A stretch of DNA of 64,000 nucleotides from Paramecium octaurelia. Taxonomy: Eukaryota; Ciliophora; Oligohymenophorea; Peniculida; Parameciidae. Position numbers and translations under genes: made by a program. Numbering within the stretch: position 1 is the first letter of the stretch; each line of letters begins with the position of its first letter. The notes beneath the pieces are model-generated. The model did not search any database and had not been told where the DNA came from. It saw only the letters and a program-made list of their open reading frames with translations. Shown here piece after piece: positions 24,472 through 35,471 of the stretch. Where the stretch lies: contig CAJJDP010000002.1 in NCBI GenBank assembly GCA_905182995.1, positions 620,001-684,000 of the forward strand. Reading direction: 5' to 3'.

Positions 24472-25447
24472 TCATATAAGTTTTATGGTGGTTCGTTTAT
24501 CATCAAGAAGATTAACAAAACAAAAAAATGCTCTGGCAAGGGGAATTGCAATATTATTATCGGCAATAGTAAAGAAATCGTCACTATAAATATTTAGCCA
24601 TAAAAAATACTTGAAAATTTTTAATCCATTATGGTTGGCAAGAGTCTTACAATAACAAAACAAATAAGTAAGCCTTACAATACATTTTATAAAAATAGAT
24701 AACTATGACTTAAATAGAAGTAAATAAGGAATATTATAGCAAAGATTATATCTGGTACTCTATCACTCAATATTTTAACAAAAGGTAAACTAAGAACTAT
24801 TGATATATACAATAGATACCCATTAAGATCACTTGATTTTCATAAAAATTACTGTTTACCATGTCCAATTTTTGCATTAATATTATACAAGCCGTTAATC
24901 TACTAGCATAATATTTAAAATTTATTTTTTGTTTGTGTTACTTTTCTTGCATTAGTGTTTTATTTAGCATTATAATCAATAATACTAATACAAATTATGC
25001 GAAACCAAATAATACTTTTTAATGTGGCAACATGATATTTGTTATCAAGGGTACCAAGTATAGTAAACTATAAGTCTCTTAAATATATTTAATATGATAC
25101 CATTTTCCCTTGTCCCAGTATTTTATAGAGCAAATAAATCATTGTAAATTGCAATCTTAATTGACAGGCTAAAAATTGAACCAAGCCAACGATAAATATA
25201 TTTATGTTCAAATTTTTTGTTACATCTCCCAAGAAGGCTAATGGAATCAATCCCATTTCCCAAATTATTCCTTAAAATTCAGTCGAAGTTTGACACGTAA
25301 TGTAAGCATCATCAGTTTTAATTACAAGTAATCCAATCATAAAAATTGACACATAAGCAACCTATTTGGTATTAGTGTTGGATTTACTTTTTCGTACCTT
25401 GAAACCCCTTTTAGTTCATCAGCCAAAGAATTAGCTTCAATAATCAT
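24472..25447 (-). CDS. Multi-pass membrane protein, unrecognised
   Basis: Exons joined across introns of 25-31 nt (one of 26 nt after SRYEK) encode roughly 290 residues with at least six hydrophobic segments, for example YVSIFMIGLLVIK, IFIVGLVQFLACQL, LLYLVPLITNIML and FAQFVLVLLIIML. The C-terminus ends with IPLARAFFCFVNLLDDKR. No transporter or channel signature is visible, so it is named only by topology. Two splice sites, including one ending AAGAG, are inferred from frame continuity alone. Confidence 0.5.
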
Positions 25448-25635
25448 TGATGTTTAATAAATATATAATAAATTGACTTTTATTAAGTCTTTATATTACT
25501 ATGTATTAAAATAAGTAGCTTAATGAGGTTTTTCTTTACTCATGAGTCTTTGGGATTTTAGATGACACAAAAATTAGCAAGATAATATCAAAAATCAATA
25601 TTAGATTCTCAAATTTAGGGACACCTATGGTGATC

Positions 25636-26079
25636 TCATGATAGAATTGAAGATTTTGGTTTTAATTGATCTGGAATAATATTAGACTGGGCATCTTATT
25701 GTCTTTTTTTTGGTTTAATTTCCTCGCATGAACTCTCAAAATCGCTTAGACTTATTTCTTATTATTATTATGATGGCTTTAGTGCTATTTTTTCAAGAAA
25801 ATGAGCTAATTTATTGAGAAGCAATTATTTGAGTTTTTTATTATCAATTTTGAGAGATATATTATATTTCTTGTTGTGCTATTAATTTTCGAATTCCTCA
25901 ATCTCAGATTAAACATTCTTTAGATTTTTCATAGGTTCCCAAGTATTATCTGCTTCACTATACCCTTCCCATTTAATGCAATATTATAATTCTTTCGAAA
26001 CAGGATCATATCGTTTGTCCACAATTTTTTCGACTGTGTATAATTGAGAGTTATGTTTCTGCTTTTGACGGTGTTTCAT
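25636..26079 (-). CDS. Chromodomain protein
   Basis: About 147 residues with no intron. An N-terminal chromodomain is clear: LYTVEKIVDKRYDPVSKELQ, YCIKWEGYSEADNTWEPMKNL and a closing helix EIEEFE. The aromatic cage residues (Tyr, Trp, Trp) are present, so binding to methylated histone H3 is expected. The rest is a Lys/Gln/Ser-rich tail with no chromoshadow domain, unlike HP1. Ciliates use many such proteins in heterochromatin and DNA elimination, but the specific role here is unknown. Confidence 0.85.
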
Positions 26080-26115
26080 TTATATTTAAAATATATAGAT
26101 ATTTCGATTTAAATC

Positions 26116-26806
26116 TCATTTTTCTTGAATTGCAATCATGTCTTCTTTAATAGTTGGATATTCTTTTGGAAGCCATTCCTCTAATTCTGCACTCAAATCC
26201 CCTTGAAGTTCAATATCTCCTTTTTCATTGATTGAGGAACCACAACCAAATTTTTTACTAATTTTTTTTTAAGCTTCCTTGATATCAAGACCTTAGATAA
26301 GTAGAATGATTACCATGTTTTTCTAATCCTGTTAAGGTTGTTATAAATTTGTTCCTGTTTCTTTCCTTGACCTTTATATATACCATTTCGCTTTCTGTCA
26401 CCTTGACCTTTTTCTTTTTCTTTTTTTCAGGGGGTTAGCCTTGTTATTGTTATTATTATTCTTATTGAGGTTGTTATTGAGCAGCTTATTTTTCTTATTC
26501 TAATTTGAGATCTTCTGGATATAAATTTGCATAAAGATCTTTAAATGATGTTTTTAACCATTCTTTGCATTCTTGGGGAGCCTTAGAATAGGAGCAGAAT
26601 TCAACAGGGAATGTGCAAACTTTGCAATAGATGACCACCTTTGGATTCTTTTGAATGTTTAATTGTTATTATGGTTGATTTAGTTCTTGTTTGAGTTATT
26701 GTTGTTGTTATTCAACTTGTTAGGGTTGTTTTTATTTTTGTTATTGTTCAATTTTCTTTTTGCTGGGCTTCTTCTTTTTAAAAATATCATCATCTGAATC
26801 ACTCAT
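26116..26806 (-). CDS. Density-regulated protein DENR (SUI1 domain)
   Basis: One 22-nt intron (26292-26313) lies inside the SUI1 domain. The N-terminal zinc-finger-like part has VIYCKVCTFPVEFC, then ECKEWLKTSFKDLY, as in DENR (PEYCE..KC..WL). A poly-Gln linker leads to a Lys run and the SUI1 core RNRNKFITTLTGLEKHGLDI, KKISKKFGCGSS and IELQGD. DENR works with MCT-1 in ribosome recycling and re-initiation. About 222 residues, close to the human length. The Gln-rich linkers are encoded mostly by TAA, TAG and CAA. Confidence 0.88.
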
Positions 26807-26856
26807 TGTTGTTCAATTATTTAAAAATAAATTAAAGATTTTAATTATTATTTGAA

Positions 26857-27318
26857 ATGACCAAAAAAACAAAGAAGGTTGGAATTACAGGAAAATATGG
26901 TACCAGATATGGTGCATCTTTAAGAAAAATTATCAAGAAGTTCGAAATTTCATAACATCAGAGATATTTCAACACTTTTACTGGAGCTGTAATATATGTT
27001 ATAATATTCTAGCATTCACTCAAGAGATAAGCTATTGGTATTTGGAGATGCACATAGACAGGATTACAAATTGCTGGTGGTGCTTGGGAAGTCAAGTATT
27101 ACTTTATTTCATCCATTAGTACTCCTGCTGGATTATCTGCAAAATAAGGCATGTTGAGAATCAAGAAATTGAAGGAAGATGCTGAAGTTGAAGTCAAAGA
27201 TGAGAAGAAGGAATAAAAGAAGCAATAACCAAAAGAGTAAAAGGAATAAACCAAAGAACAACCCAAGGAACATACCAAAAAAACATAACCAAAAAAATAA
27301 TAAGCAAAGAAACAATGA
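26857..27318 (+). CDS. Ribosomal protein eL43 (L37a) with most zinc cysteines lost
   Basis: A 24-nt intron (26989-27012) leaves about 145 residues. The N-terminus is textbook eL43: [20 protein letters not shown] then KKFEISQH, and the later AIGIWRC...AGGAW also matches. eL43 usually carries a CxxC...CxxC zinc ribbon. Here the first pair reads RYFNTFTGA and the second WRCTQT, leaving one Cys of four. A Lys/Gln/Glu-rich C-terminal extension of about 50 residues is not typical. It may be a ciliate variant or a diverged paralog. Confidence 0.85.
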
Positions 27319-27350
27319 GTATATTAATCAAATATAATAATAATAAAAAT

Positions 27351-27755
27351 ATGAATAAATTAATATCTACTGTTGTGAAGAGTATGTAATCCCAAGCTCC
27401 TCTCTATGCTTATCACTTTCCTAATGGTTCCGTCTATAACAATGTACCATATCTTCTATTCTTTAGCCAGCAGTAACTGCTAAGAGAATCATTAAGGTGG
27501 TCGGAGAAAGATTAAGAAAAATCGATCCAGAAAGAGTATATCTTGATTCAAATATCTTTATAGTGGGAGTCCACCCCAATCACATTTAACACTAATTGGA
27601 ATGATGCAGCAGGATATGTTGATGTTGCTACTTGTATTCACATTCATGACGCTCTTGAAAAGGAGTTTGGCATTGAGATTAAGGATAGAGCCTTCCTTGT
27701 ATCCAGCATCGAAACTGCATTTTACATAGTAAACATTCATCACGATAGTCATTGA
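27351..27755 (+). CDS. Acyl-carrier-protein-like protein without phosphopantetheine serine
   Basis: Introns at 27444-27466 and 27536-27563 give about 117 residues. The first 30 residues could be a mitochondrial presequence. The C-terminal half follows the ACP helix pattern VATCIHIHDALEKEFGIEIKD, where canonical ACP has VEIVMALEEEFxxEIPD. The DSL motif that carries 4'-phosphopantetheine should lie just before; here the sequence is WNDAAGYVDVA with no Ser. It probably cannot carry an acyl chain. A structural ACP in a mitochondrial complex such as complex I is plausible but inferred. Confidence 0.65.
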
Positions 27756-27797
27756 GATATATCAAAAATATAAATATTTAAAACATTATTTTAATTT

Positions 27798-29246
27798 ATG
27801 TCTTAATAACTATTTAAGGTGTATTTGCAATCCATTTCACATACTTTTAAAGATTTACCAAAAGGAAACTTTTACTGGAGATTCCATAAAAGAGATATCA
27901 ACAAGATACTTACAACTCCTTGCCCAGTAGATTCACCAACCAACGAACAAGAAATATAATTGTATAAAGAATTAAGAGCATAAATTGGAGTGAGAGAAGA
28001 CTTTGTATGTTCTCAATGTCCCCATCATGCAAAATGTTCGAAGGCATTTTAATAAACAGATGGAGGTAATATGTAAACATTGCCATTGCCACATCTTTCC
28101 AAATTTTTAGAAACCATTAGTACTCATCAAGTGAACATGTATTTTATTATTTATCAATCTAGACAAAATGATTAAAAAAGCTTTTGGTTGTCAAGTACAA
28201 GAGTTTTAGATACATTTCATTCCATTTTAATTGATTTTCAACTCAACCAAAATAAACTCAATGAATAGTTTTTGAGTGATATAGCTTAAGTATCTGAAAG
28301 TGAGTCTATTCATCAACAAGAACCTAAAAAAAGAACAGATAAATATACCAAAAAAGCTGATTTTTTAGATGAACAAAATAATTCACAAAAAAAGGAAGGC
28401 AGAAGACAAGAGACTGAAGAATTTGATAATGAAAATAAACATCAAGGCAAAAGATAAAATTCTTATGATAATTATGAAAGCAGATATGATAAATCTAATA
28501 GATATGATAAGGGTGACAGATATAATAATAAATTTGATAGATCAGAATAATTCAATAGAAGAGACAGATTTGAAAAATATGATAATTAATAGAAATATGA
28601 TCGTTAATTTGATTAAGATAAATATAATGATTCTGGTAGATTTGATAAATATGCATATAAATAAGATAAATATGAAAGATATGACAACAAAGAGAGGTAC
28701 AATAGAAGAGAGAGACCTTAAAGATTTGATAGAGAATCAAATGGAGACCAATATAGAGAAAATAGAAGCTTTGATAAATATGAGGATAGAGGTTAAAGAT
28801 ATGACAGATATGAAAGAAGGGATAAATTCGATAAATTTGATAAATTTGATAGAAATGAAAGAAGCTTTAAAGGAGATAGATTTGATAGAAGAAATACAGA
28901 TTATAATGAGGAAAGCAAGGAAGCTTCAAGAAATTATAAAGGAAGAAGAGATGATTTTTCAGATAGTTTCAACAACAACGAAAAAAGTCATTATGAGAAT
29001 GACAGATTTTCAAACAATAATAAATAAACGAAAATCAAAGAGGAAGATGATTTTAATACCTTTGTGAAATAACGAGAGTAATATTTAAAGGAGAAGGAAG
29101 AAGGTTTTGAAGGAGATAAAAAATTCAATTAGAATAAAAAAGAGGCAAAGAATGTCTAATAAAATGATTAAACTAATGAGGTAAATGATGAGGAATCGTA
29201 ATTAGGAAGAAAAGTTAAAAGGAGTATGAAGTTTAAAATGTAATGA
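27798..29246 (+). CDS. Low-complexity protein rich in RYDK/RFD repeats
   Basis: An intronless frame of 482 residues. The first 190 residues are folded-looking and contain VCSQCPHHAKCSK, a possible Cys/His zinc site. The rest is a long degenerate repeat of RYD, RFD and KYD with Lys, Arg, Asp and Asn, then a charged tail. Such Arg/Asp/Tyr/Phe repeats suggest an RNA- or condensate-associated protein, but the family is not recognised. The repeat keeps other frames free of stops too, for example 28369-29067. Confidence 0.65.
28460..28880 (+). repeat. Degenerate tandem repeat coding RYDK/RFDK units
   Basis: Short units of about 6-12 nt encoding AGA-TTT/TAT-GAT-AAA recur many times across some 420 bp, with drift between units. 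It lies inside the gene at 27798-29246. It is a coding microsatellite-like repeat. Confidence 0.65.
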
Positions 29247-29439
29247 ATTCTAAATATTTTATTTTATACGAATTATTTATCAAATGTGAATCAAAGTTAT
29301 GAATTAAATCTAATTCAATTATATAGAATCAAAATATTAAATATAATTTATATATCAATGTTATCTAACTAATTCTAAATCTTCTATTTAATTCTCGCTT
29401 TCAAGTTTATAGAACATATTTTCAAAATTTTTTTAGAAA
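29247..29439. other. AT-rich intergenic gap
   Basis: Nothing is seen beyond AT-rich sequence between two plus-strand genes. Confidence 0.3.
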
Positions 29440-31176
29440 ATGAAATTTTTAACAAAAATCAATAATTTTAATAGCAAATAAATGAGATTAAATTTTTTAG
29501 AACAGCTTTAAGACTCGTAATAAGAGAGATCTTGTATTTCTTTGTAAAATATGGTTGAGATGCTGAAGGATCCAGATTTGATGTAAAAGCTTCGTTAGTG
29601 CAATCATATCTATTAATAAATTGAAATATTTCCTTTGGTAGGTTATGGTATTAGAATTGCTAAAATAAAAAAAAATACAGGAACAAAAATAAAAGTTACG
29701 CAGTTTTCTAAAGTTGAGAGAATAATAGATGATAGCTATTTAGATTTAAAAAAAATGCCAAGAAAAGAAGGAATGGCAAACTGTATTTTGCCTTTATTGT
29801 CATCAAAGGAAGGGAACGATGCATTATTAAACTGTGAACTTTTTAGAAGAAAGATCTCTTACATAGTGCATGAAAAATTTGATTCTTATAAAGAAGACGC
29901 ATTTTGTTAGATACTTTAAGCTAGTACCCATCATATAATTAAGAAGGAGGGCAGTTAATCTTGGGGGTAGGAGATTATTTTTCTTATATTTGAAACTTGC
30001 AAGTAGGTATTTATTCAGACCCCATTATTTTGCAATTCTATTGTTTCATAGTAGTTCAAGAATTCTAAGTTTTAACTTCTAAGTTTATTCTGTTTATATC
30101 AGATGGGAAATTTAACATCAGAAGAAATTTTTGATAGTTATATCGGACCAAAAGTGATATTTCATAAATATTAGAAGTTAGATGATGATAAAATCTAAGG
30201 ATTTTTTAATAAATTAAAGTTTGAAGGTTTAGATAAGATTTATTAGAATATTAATTAATTTATCGAAAATTATTTAAGGGAAAACAATTATTTTATCATA
30301 AAGTTAACATAAAAAAAAATTATATAAGGACTATTAGATTACATAATTCCAAAACAGAATTAATGGGCTTTTATAGAGAAACTTGAGTATTTTAAAGAAG
30401 AGTAGATGGAGTTAAAAAAATTGATATATTTCACGATCTCAACTATATATACGAAGCTTTTAAATGATCTATTCGAGGATTATACTGATGAAAAGAAAAA
30501 TAAATATTTCGAATCCTTCTCTAAACTTTATTAGGAAGAATTTTAGTATTCATATCAAGAATTTCTAATGCATCATCCCAGGTATTAAGATATCTATGAA
30601 ATTTATGAATTATATATCTCAAAAAGAGAAAGTTTTCTAAGTAATAACTCCGTAATAGTAGAAAGGTATTAGTCTATAGCTATTCGCTATATTTTGAATA
30701 AAATACATATGGACTAAATCAGAATTAAAAACCCTTAAAGCTTTTCTGACTTGTCTTATTCGAAAGAAATTGAGAAAATATAATATTTTCTACAGATTTT
30801 TCAAAAAATCTTTTAGCTTAATGAAGAAAATGCACAAGCAATTCATCAAATTATAATTGAGGGAATTAAAAACCTGACTTGGTTGAATTATTTATCATCA
30901 ATTACTAATTTTAAAGAAACCAGTTCAATAAAATAATACTTAGAGAATTTTTTACGTCATTTAAAAGATTGGAAACTAAAATTATCTTAGGATACATGTG
31001 CAAACAATTTAATTGAATATAGTAGGTTTAGTTTTTTATTAATACAAAGGACAAAAATGCTAAGAACAATTCATACGTTTAGTTAATTATAACTATAGGA
31101 AATTTTAACAAAAGATAAATAAAAAGAGTTCTTTTGCTAAAGGATATTTGAGGTAAGTAAAACAGTTTAAAGATGA
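29440..31176 (+). CDS. Unrecognised helical protein, about 578 aa
   Basis: A single TGA-free frame runs from ATG 29440 to TGA 31174-31176 with no intron needed. The protein is predominantly helical, with many Ile/Leu/Phe/Gln, reminiscent of the helical-bundle subunits of tethering or scaffold complexes, but there is no motif to name it. A 20-nt GT...AG stretch just before the stop (31156-31175) could be an intron that would extend the C-terminus. The gene converges with the TBC gene (30 bp between stops). Confidence 0.6.
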
Positions 31177-31206
31177 TTTTTTATTAATATATTTTTTATT
31201 TCTCCT

Positions 31207-34200
31207 TCATAAATTATTTAAATTAATTTAATCTATCTTTTCTCTTATTTAATAATACTCCCTTTCTAGTTCTGTAATTAACTGTTTCTTAATAGATATT
31301 TTCACGTTCTTCACATTTGTGAAAAAAGGTACTTCAATTTACTATTCAATTTTTTATCTGTAAAATTGAGTTTTAGATAGATTATTTAAAAACTTTTGAC
31401 TCTAATCAAAGTCCAATTCTATCAGAATTTTTTCATAGAATTTCAATAATCCAATTGTAGATTAATAAAATCCTGTCCACCCCCTTGCAACAACAATTTC
31501 AAATATATCAAAACAAACTTAATTATTCTCCACTTGACTCAAATTAATTGAATTAGTATATAATGTAACATACCAGGCCTAATAATTAATAATAAAAATA
31601 CAGTTGCAAATTGAGGACTCTCGATTTGTAATTATTTCCAATGTATAAATAATCTTGGTATAAAGATAGCAATCAATCTATCCAAAATATAAAAATGCAT
31701 TCTCATAGATTTCAATCCTTCTAAGAAAATGTCTCTTAACAATTTTTCTAGTAATGATCTGAAGAGTCTGAATGACAATTCTTCATTTAAATTTGTAACA
31801 TATAAGAAGAATACCATCAGCATATTCATCCCTTAATAGTATGATATTTCAGGATTATCAAAAGCATGTAATCTAAGTAGATTTTCAAGTTTATTTTCAT
31901 ATTGGTTGACAATTTGATCTCTCTATTCACAATCCGTTGAGAATGATCTTTTGATGTCTACAACAATACTTCTCTCAATTTCTCTTGATAATTTTTTACT
32001 TGCAGATAGATAATCTTATTAAATTTTCTTATAATTCACTTCTATATCTAAAAGTTGACTCCACAATCTTACTCTTTATTATAGATTCAATTATGCCGTT
32101 TATTCTGAAACCAAAAAATACCTAATCATTTTTGTTTTGATAGACTTTGAGTGTTCTTTAGATATACAAATAACATTTAGATAATTTTCGTTGAATTATA
32201 AGTACTTAAGTGATTTAATTAAACAATAGATAGGATTTTTTCTTTTGCCAACTTTCTACGACAATTATTTTTATCTCATTTATGGTTAAAATTCTTTTAG
32301 CATTTAATTGGCCTCCTACAATTCAATAAATGGTATAGAACATGATACTTTCTATTAAATAGATCGAATGATTTCCATAATAATTGATGAAGTTGTTTGT
32401 GGAGGTAAATTAGATGCTATTAGTATTAAATTAACTATATTAATGGATTCATTGGATGTGATTTTTCTCGTTTTGGTTGAAAAGAAGCCGTTAAAGATCG
32501 AATCTTACTTTTGATCCATTTCTTTTGGTAATTGTATTTTAGAGTTTGGAGTCTGAAGAAATGAAACATACTTCAAAGTAATATCAATCATTTGCTTTTA
32601 TAGATGATAATTGGTAAGCAATTCTTCATAGATAGAATTCCAAAGTGTTTATGAATAAAAGATTTCAACTTTTTTACTTATTTTACTAAGAAGAGAACAT
32701 CCTTAATCACTTTTTAAGGATAAACTTATATAGATGATCTAGAGGAATTACTAAATGAGCTTAGAAGATGATTTTTAATTCTAAAAGTCATCTTCAAACC
32801 ATTTGAATAGTTTGAAAATGAGAATACGAAAAAGGTTGGATTAAAAATGTGATTATAATTAGACCACATTTTTTTATTTCAATTCTCCAAGGAGAAATGA
32901 CACTATTTCTTCTCTTTCTTTGCTAGTGAGATGAGGAATGAGTTTAATTTTGTAAAGCAATTAAAGATTTTAACTAATATAGACAATATGTAACTTACTG
33001 AGGTTTTTCAATTAATTATCTCATAATTCTAAAATCTTCATCCTTAAAATTGGAGTTTTTAGAGGAATCCGATTCTTACAAAAGACTTGCTGCCTTGTTT
33101 CTAAAGTACTCATCTTTACTAGTAAACATCTCGCATTTTGGCTCATTCATAAAGTTAATCATTTTTTTTGACTGTATGCACAATTCTCCATATAGATCTC
33201 TAGTTTTAAATTTTTCTCTTTATATATCAAATGATTGATGCAATTTCTCATTTGTTATTTTGGCTGGTTGTTTGAACATGTACTCTAAGGCTTCGATGAA
33301 TTTTACAAAGGTTTGTTCTGTTACTGTCAATCGAGTTTCCTCATTTAATTAATATTATTCATAATATTGTGGTAATTCCTTGAAAAATTGTTCCCACATA
33401 CAATTCATTTAATTAAGAGATAATTTATATTGTTATTCGTTTTGTGCTTAGATTGATTAATTCTAATCCTCATAATAGCTATTGATTAATGTATTCTTAC
33501 TCAGCTGCTTTGTGTTTCAACAATTCATGTGATGCTTTTAGATTCTCCAACAAATGTCCATAGTTTCTAGAAATAGTATTGTTTAAATGACTATAGTTGG
33601 CTTCGAATTGATAAAATGGCTCTATGGCCTCTTCAAACAAGATTTCTGATCTTGACTTAATGATATGACTAATTGATAATATATAATTAGACAAGACAGT
33701 GTTTTAGGACAATGTCTCTTCATCATCTACTTACACACTTAGCAATTTCTAAATGTCAAAAGAAATATAATTACATATAAGTGTTGCAAATCTTCGCTGA
33801 ATTTTTTCTTTAAAATAAATCTTAAAATATTACGCATAATTGATGAACTTCTAACATGAATTGTTTTTACACATTTATTGACTTGATGCTTGTATTCATA
33901 CAGTCATCTAAGAATTACTTTGTTTTGAATGGCTATTCTATATTTTTAAGCTTCATAAAACTTATTAAAATAATTTAAAGAATTAATAAGGAAAATCAAA
34001 CAAAATCTCAAAGTATCACTTTAGATCCAGTTTCTATTTGAAATCCTAAAAGATTTATTCAGCTTACTGATCTTATTAATTAATGTGCGACAATATCTAA
34101 ATATTTTAAATAGATAATTTACTCCTTTTGAAGCAGTTTTAAGTTATTCGAGTTTCTTCGTATTAGACATCAAAACTTATATTTAATTTTATCTCTTTAT

Positions 34201-34968
34201 CATTTCTAGTTGAAATTCTGGATCGTTTTATTGAGTTACTTCGAATTCTTTTTATCTCTTTTCCTGCAATCTGACTAAATGTTTAACATTGAAAAGCATA
34301 TCAAAACTTCTAATGGGCTATTTTGTTGTGTAAGCTTGAAAGTTTGGTTATTTATTATTTAATTTGGGAACTGGAGAATCATTAAATGATGTTGTGTCTA
34401 TTTTATTTTGATTTATTTTATCTTAGATGGTTTAGGTTTCTTATTTTTCGTGATAATGCATTTGTGGAAGTGTAAAATTGCTTCTTGTATGCTCTTATGC
34501 ATGCCGCATAGACTTCTTATTTTCATGAAAATTATTTATCTTTAACTTAAAGTCCTTGTGAGTTTAATCTTAACTAAGTTTCCTCTTTTTTAGTTCGTCA
34601 TCTAAGATTTTTTTGTTACAGAAATCAATGAATTGGATTATCTTTGGTGCAGTTATAATGGTACTAATTTATGATTTAGCGATATGAGAAATTTCACTCT
34701 GTTCTGATTTGAATTTGGGATAACAGGCATTCTTAAGATTGATAGGTTCACTCTTATCACAAATTTGATAATCAATAGTCGATATATGTTTCTTCTATTT
34801 ATATATTGAATATACTGCATCTTAGACAGCCGTAGCACAACTTTTGTTTCTTAAGCTGGATAACTTCTGATTTCTAAAGGACGAAGCAGTGGTCATGAAA
34901 CTAGGAACTTGCATATTCGGAGGTCTTTAAGCATTATAGAGAATGAAATCCTTTTCTGGCGAGAGCAT
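31207..34968 (-). CDS. Large TBC-domain protein (Rab GTPase-activating)
   Basis: At least six introns of 17-30 nt are needed and about 1,190 residues result. The N-terminal 330 residues are basic and disordered, and the middle is helical. The C-terminal 250 residues carry a TBC domain: IERSIVVDIKRSF, then HAFDNPEISYYQGMNML (the YxQGM finger), LYVTNLNEELSFRLF and WYVTLYTNSIN...FEIVVARGWTGFYQ. The catalytic Arg finger IxxDxxR is present as VVDIKRSF, and the Gln finger as YYQG. The specific Rab is unknown. The last exon ends at TGA 31207-31209. Confidence 0.75.
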
Positions 34969-35044
34969 ATATAAACTTATTATTTTTATTTTAAGAAATG
35001 AAAATTTCGATCATTGAGATTTTTCACTTTAACTAAATAATATG

Positions 35045-35451
35045 TCAAAGAATTTAATAAGGGCCTACTCCAACCTCAGCCTTACAGTGCGGACACTAAT
35101 GGATAGCATCTTGACATTCATCTACACAGCAAGGGATCCAAAAGCAAAATATTCTATATTTATGAAAATAGTTAGTACGTCGTTAATAAGAATAGTAAAT
35201 AACCAACCATTATTGTAGCTGCTCCTACTTCACGTATAATAACTGTTGTTCCTTGTTATTTACATTGAGGACAAACAACTGTTATTGGCACTCTTTTCAT
35301 GTTGGCATGATAATTCACTTGAATTAAAGCTCTCGAGAATAATAAAGATCCAAATTTACTATGATTATCTATCATCTGTGTCTATTGTGATTTCGGTCTC
35401 ATTAATAACAGGGGCAATTATTGTCGATGAATTATCTTAAACAGTTTACAT
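35045..35451 (-). CDS. LITAF-domain (SIMPLE-like) membrane-associated protein
   Basis: Two introns, one of 28 nt and one of 25 nt, give about 117 residues. The LITAF domain is plain: VVCPQCKQQG at its start, a hydrophobic half-hairpin GYLLFLLTTIFCFWIPCCVDEC, then IHQCPHCKAEVG. The two CxxC pairs form a zinc site that clamps the protein to endosomal or lysosomal membrane. The N-terminus is acidic and Thr-rich, without the PPxY motifs of human LITAF. Its start codon is 20 bp from that of the divergent RRP5 gene. Confidence 0.88.
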
Positions 35452-35471
35452 AATTATTAAAAATTTAATTA

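Noticed and set aside
26400-26770. Long runs of TTATTG/TTGTTG that look like a microsatellite
   Set aside because: Read on the minus strand these are Gln codons (CAA, TAA) in the DENR linkers, so they are explained as coding.
28369-29067. 232-codon plus-strand frame free of all three standard stops
   Set aside because: It overlaps the 482-codon gene in another frame and is produced by the AGA-TTT-GAT-AAA repeat, which keeps several frames open. The in-gene frame has a start, a stop and a folded N-terminus; this one is only repeat.
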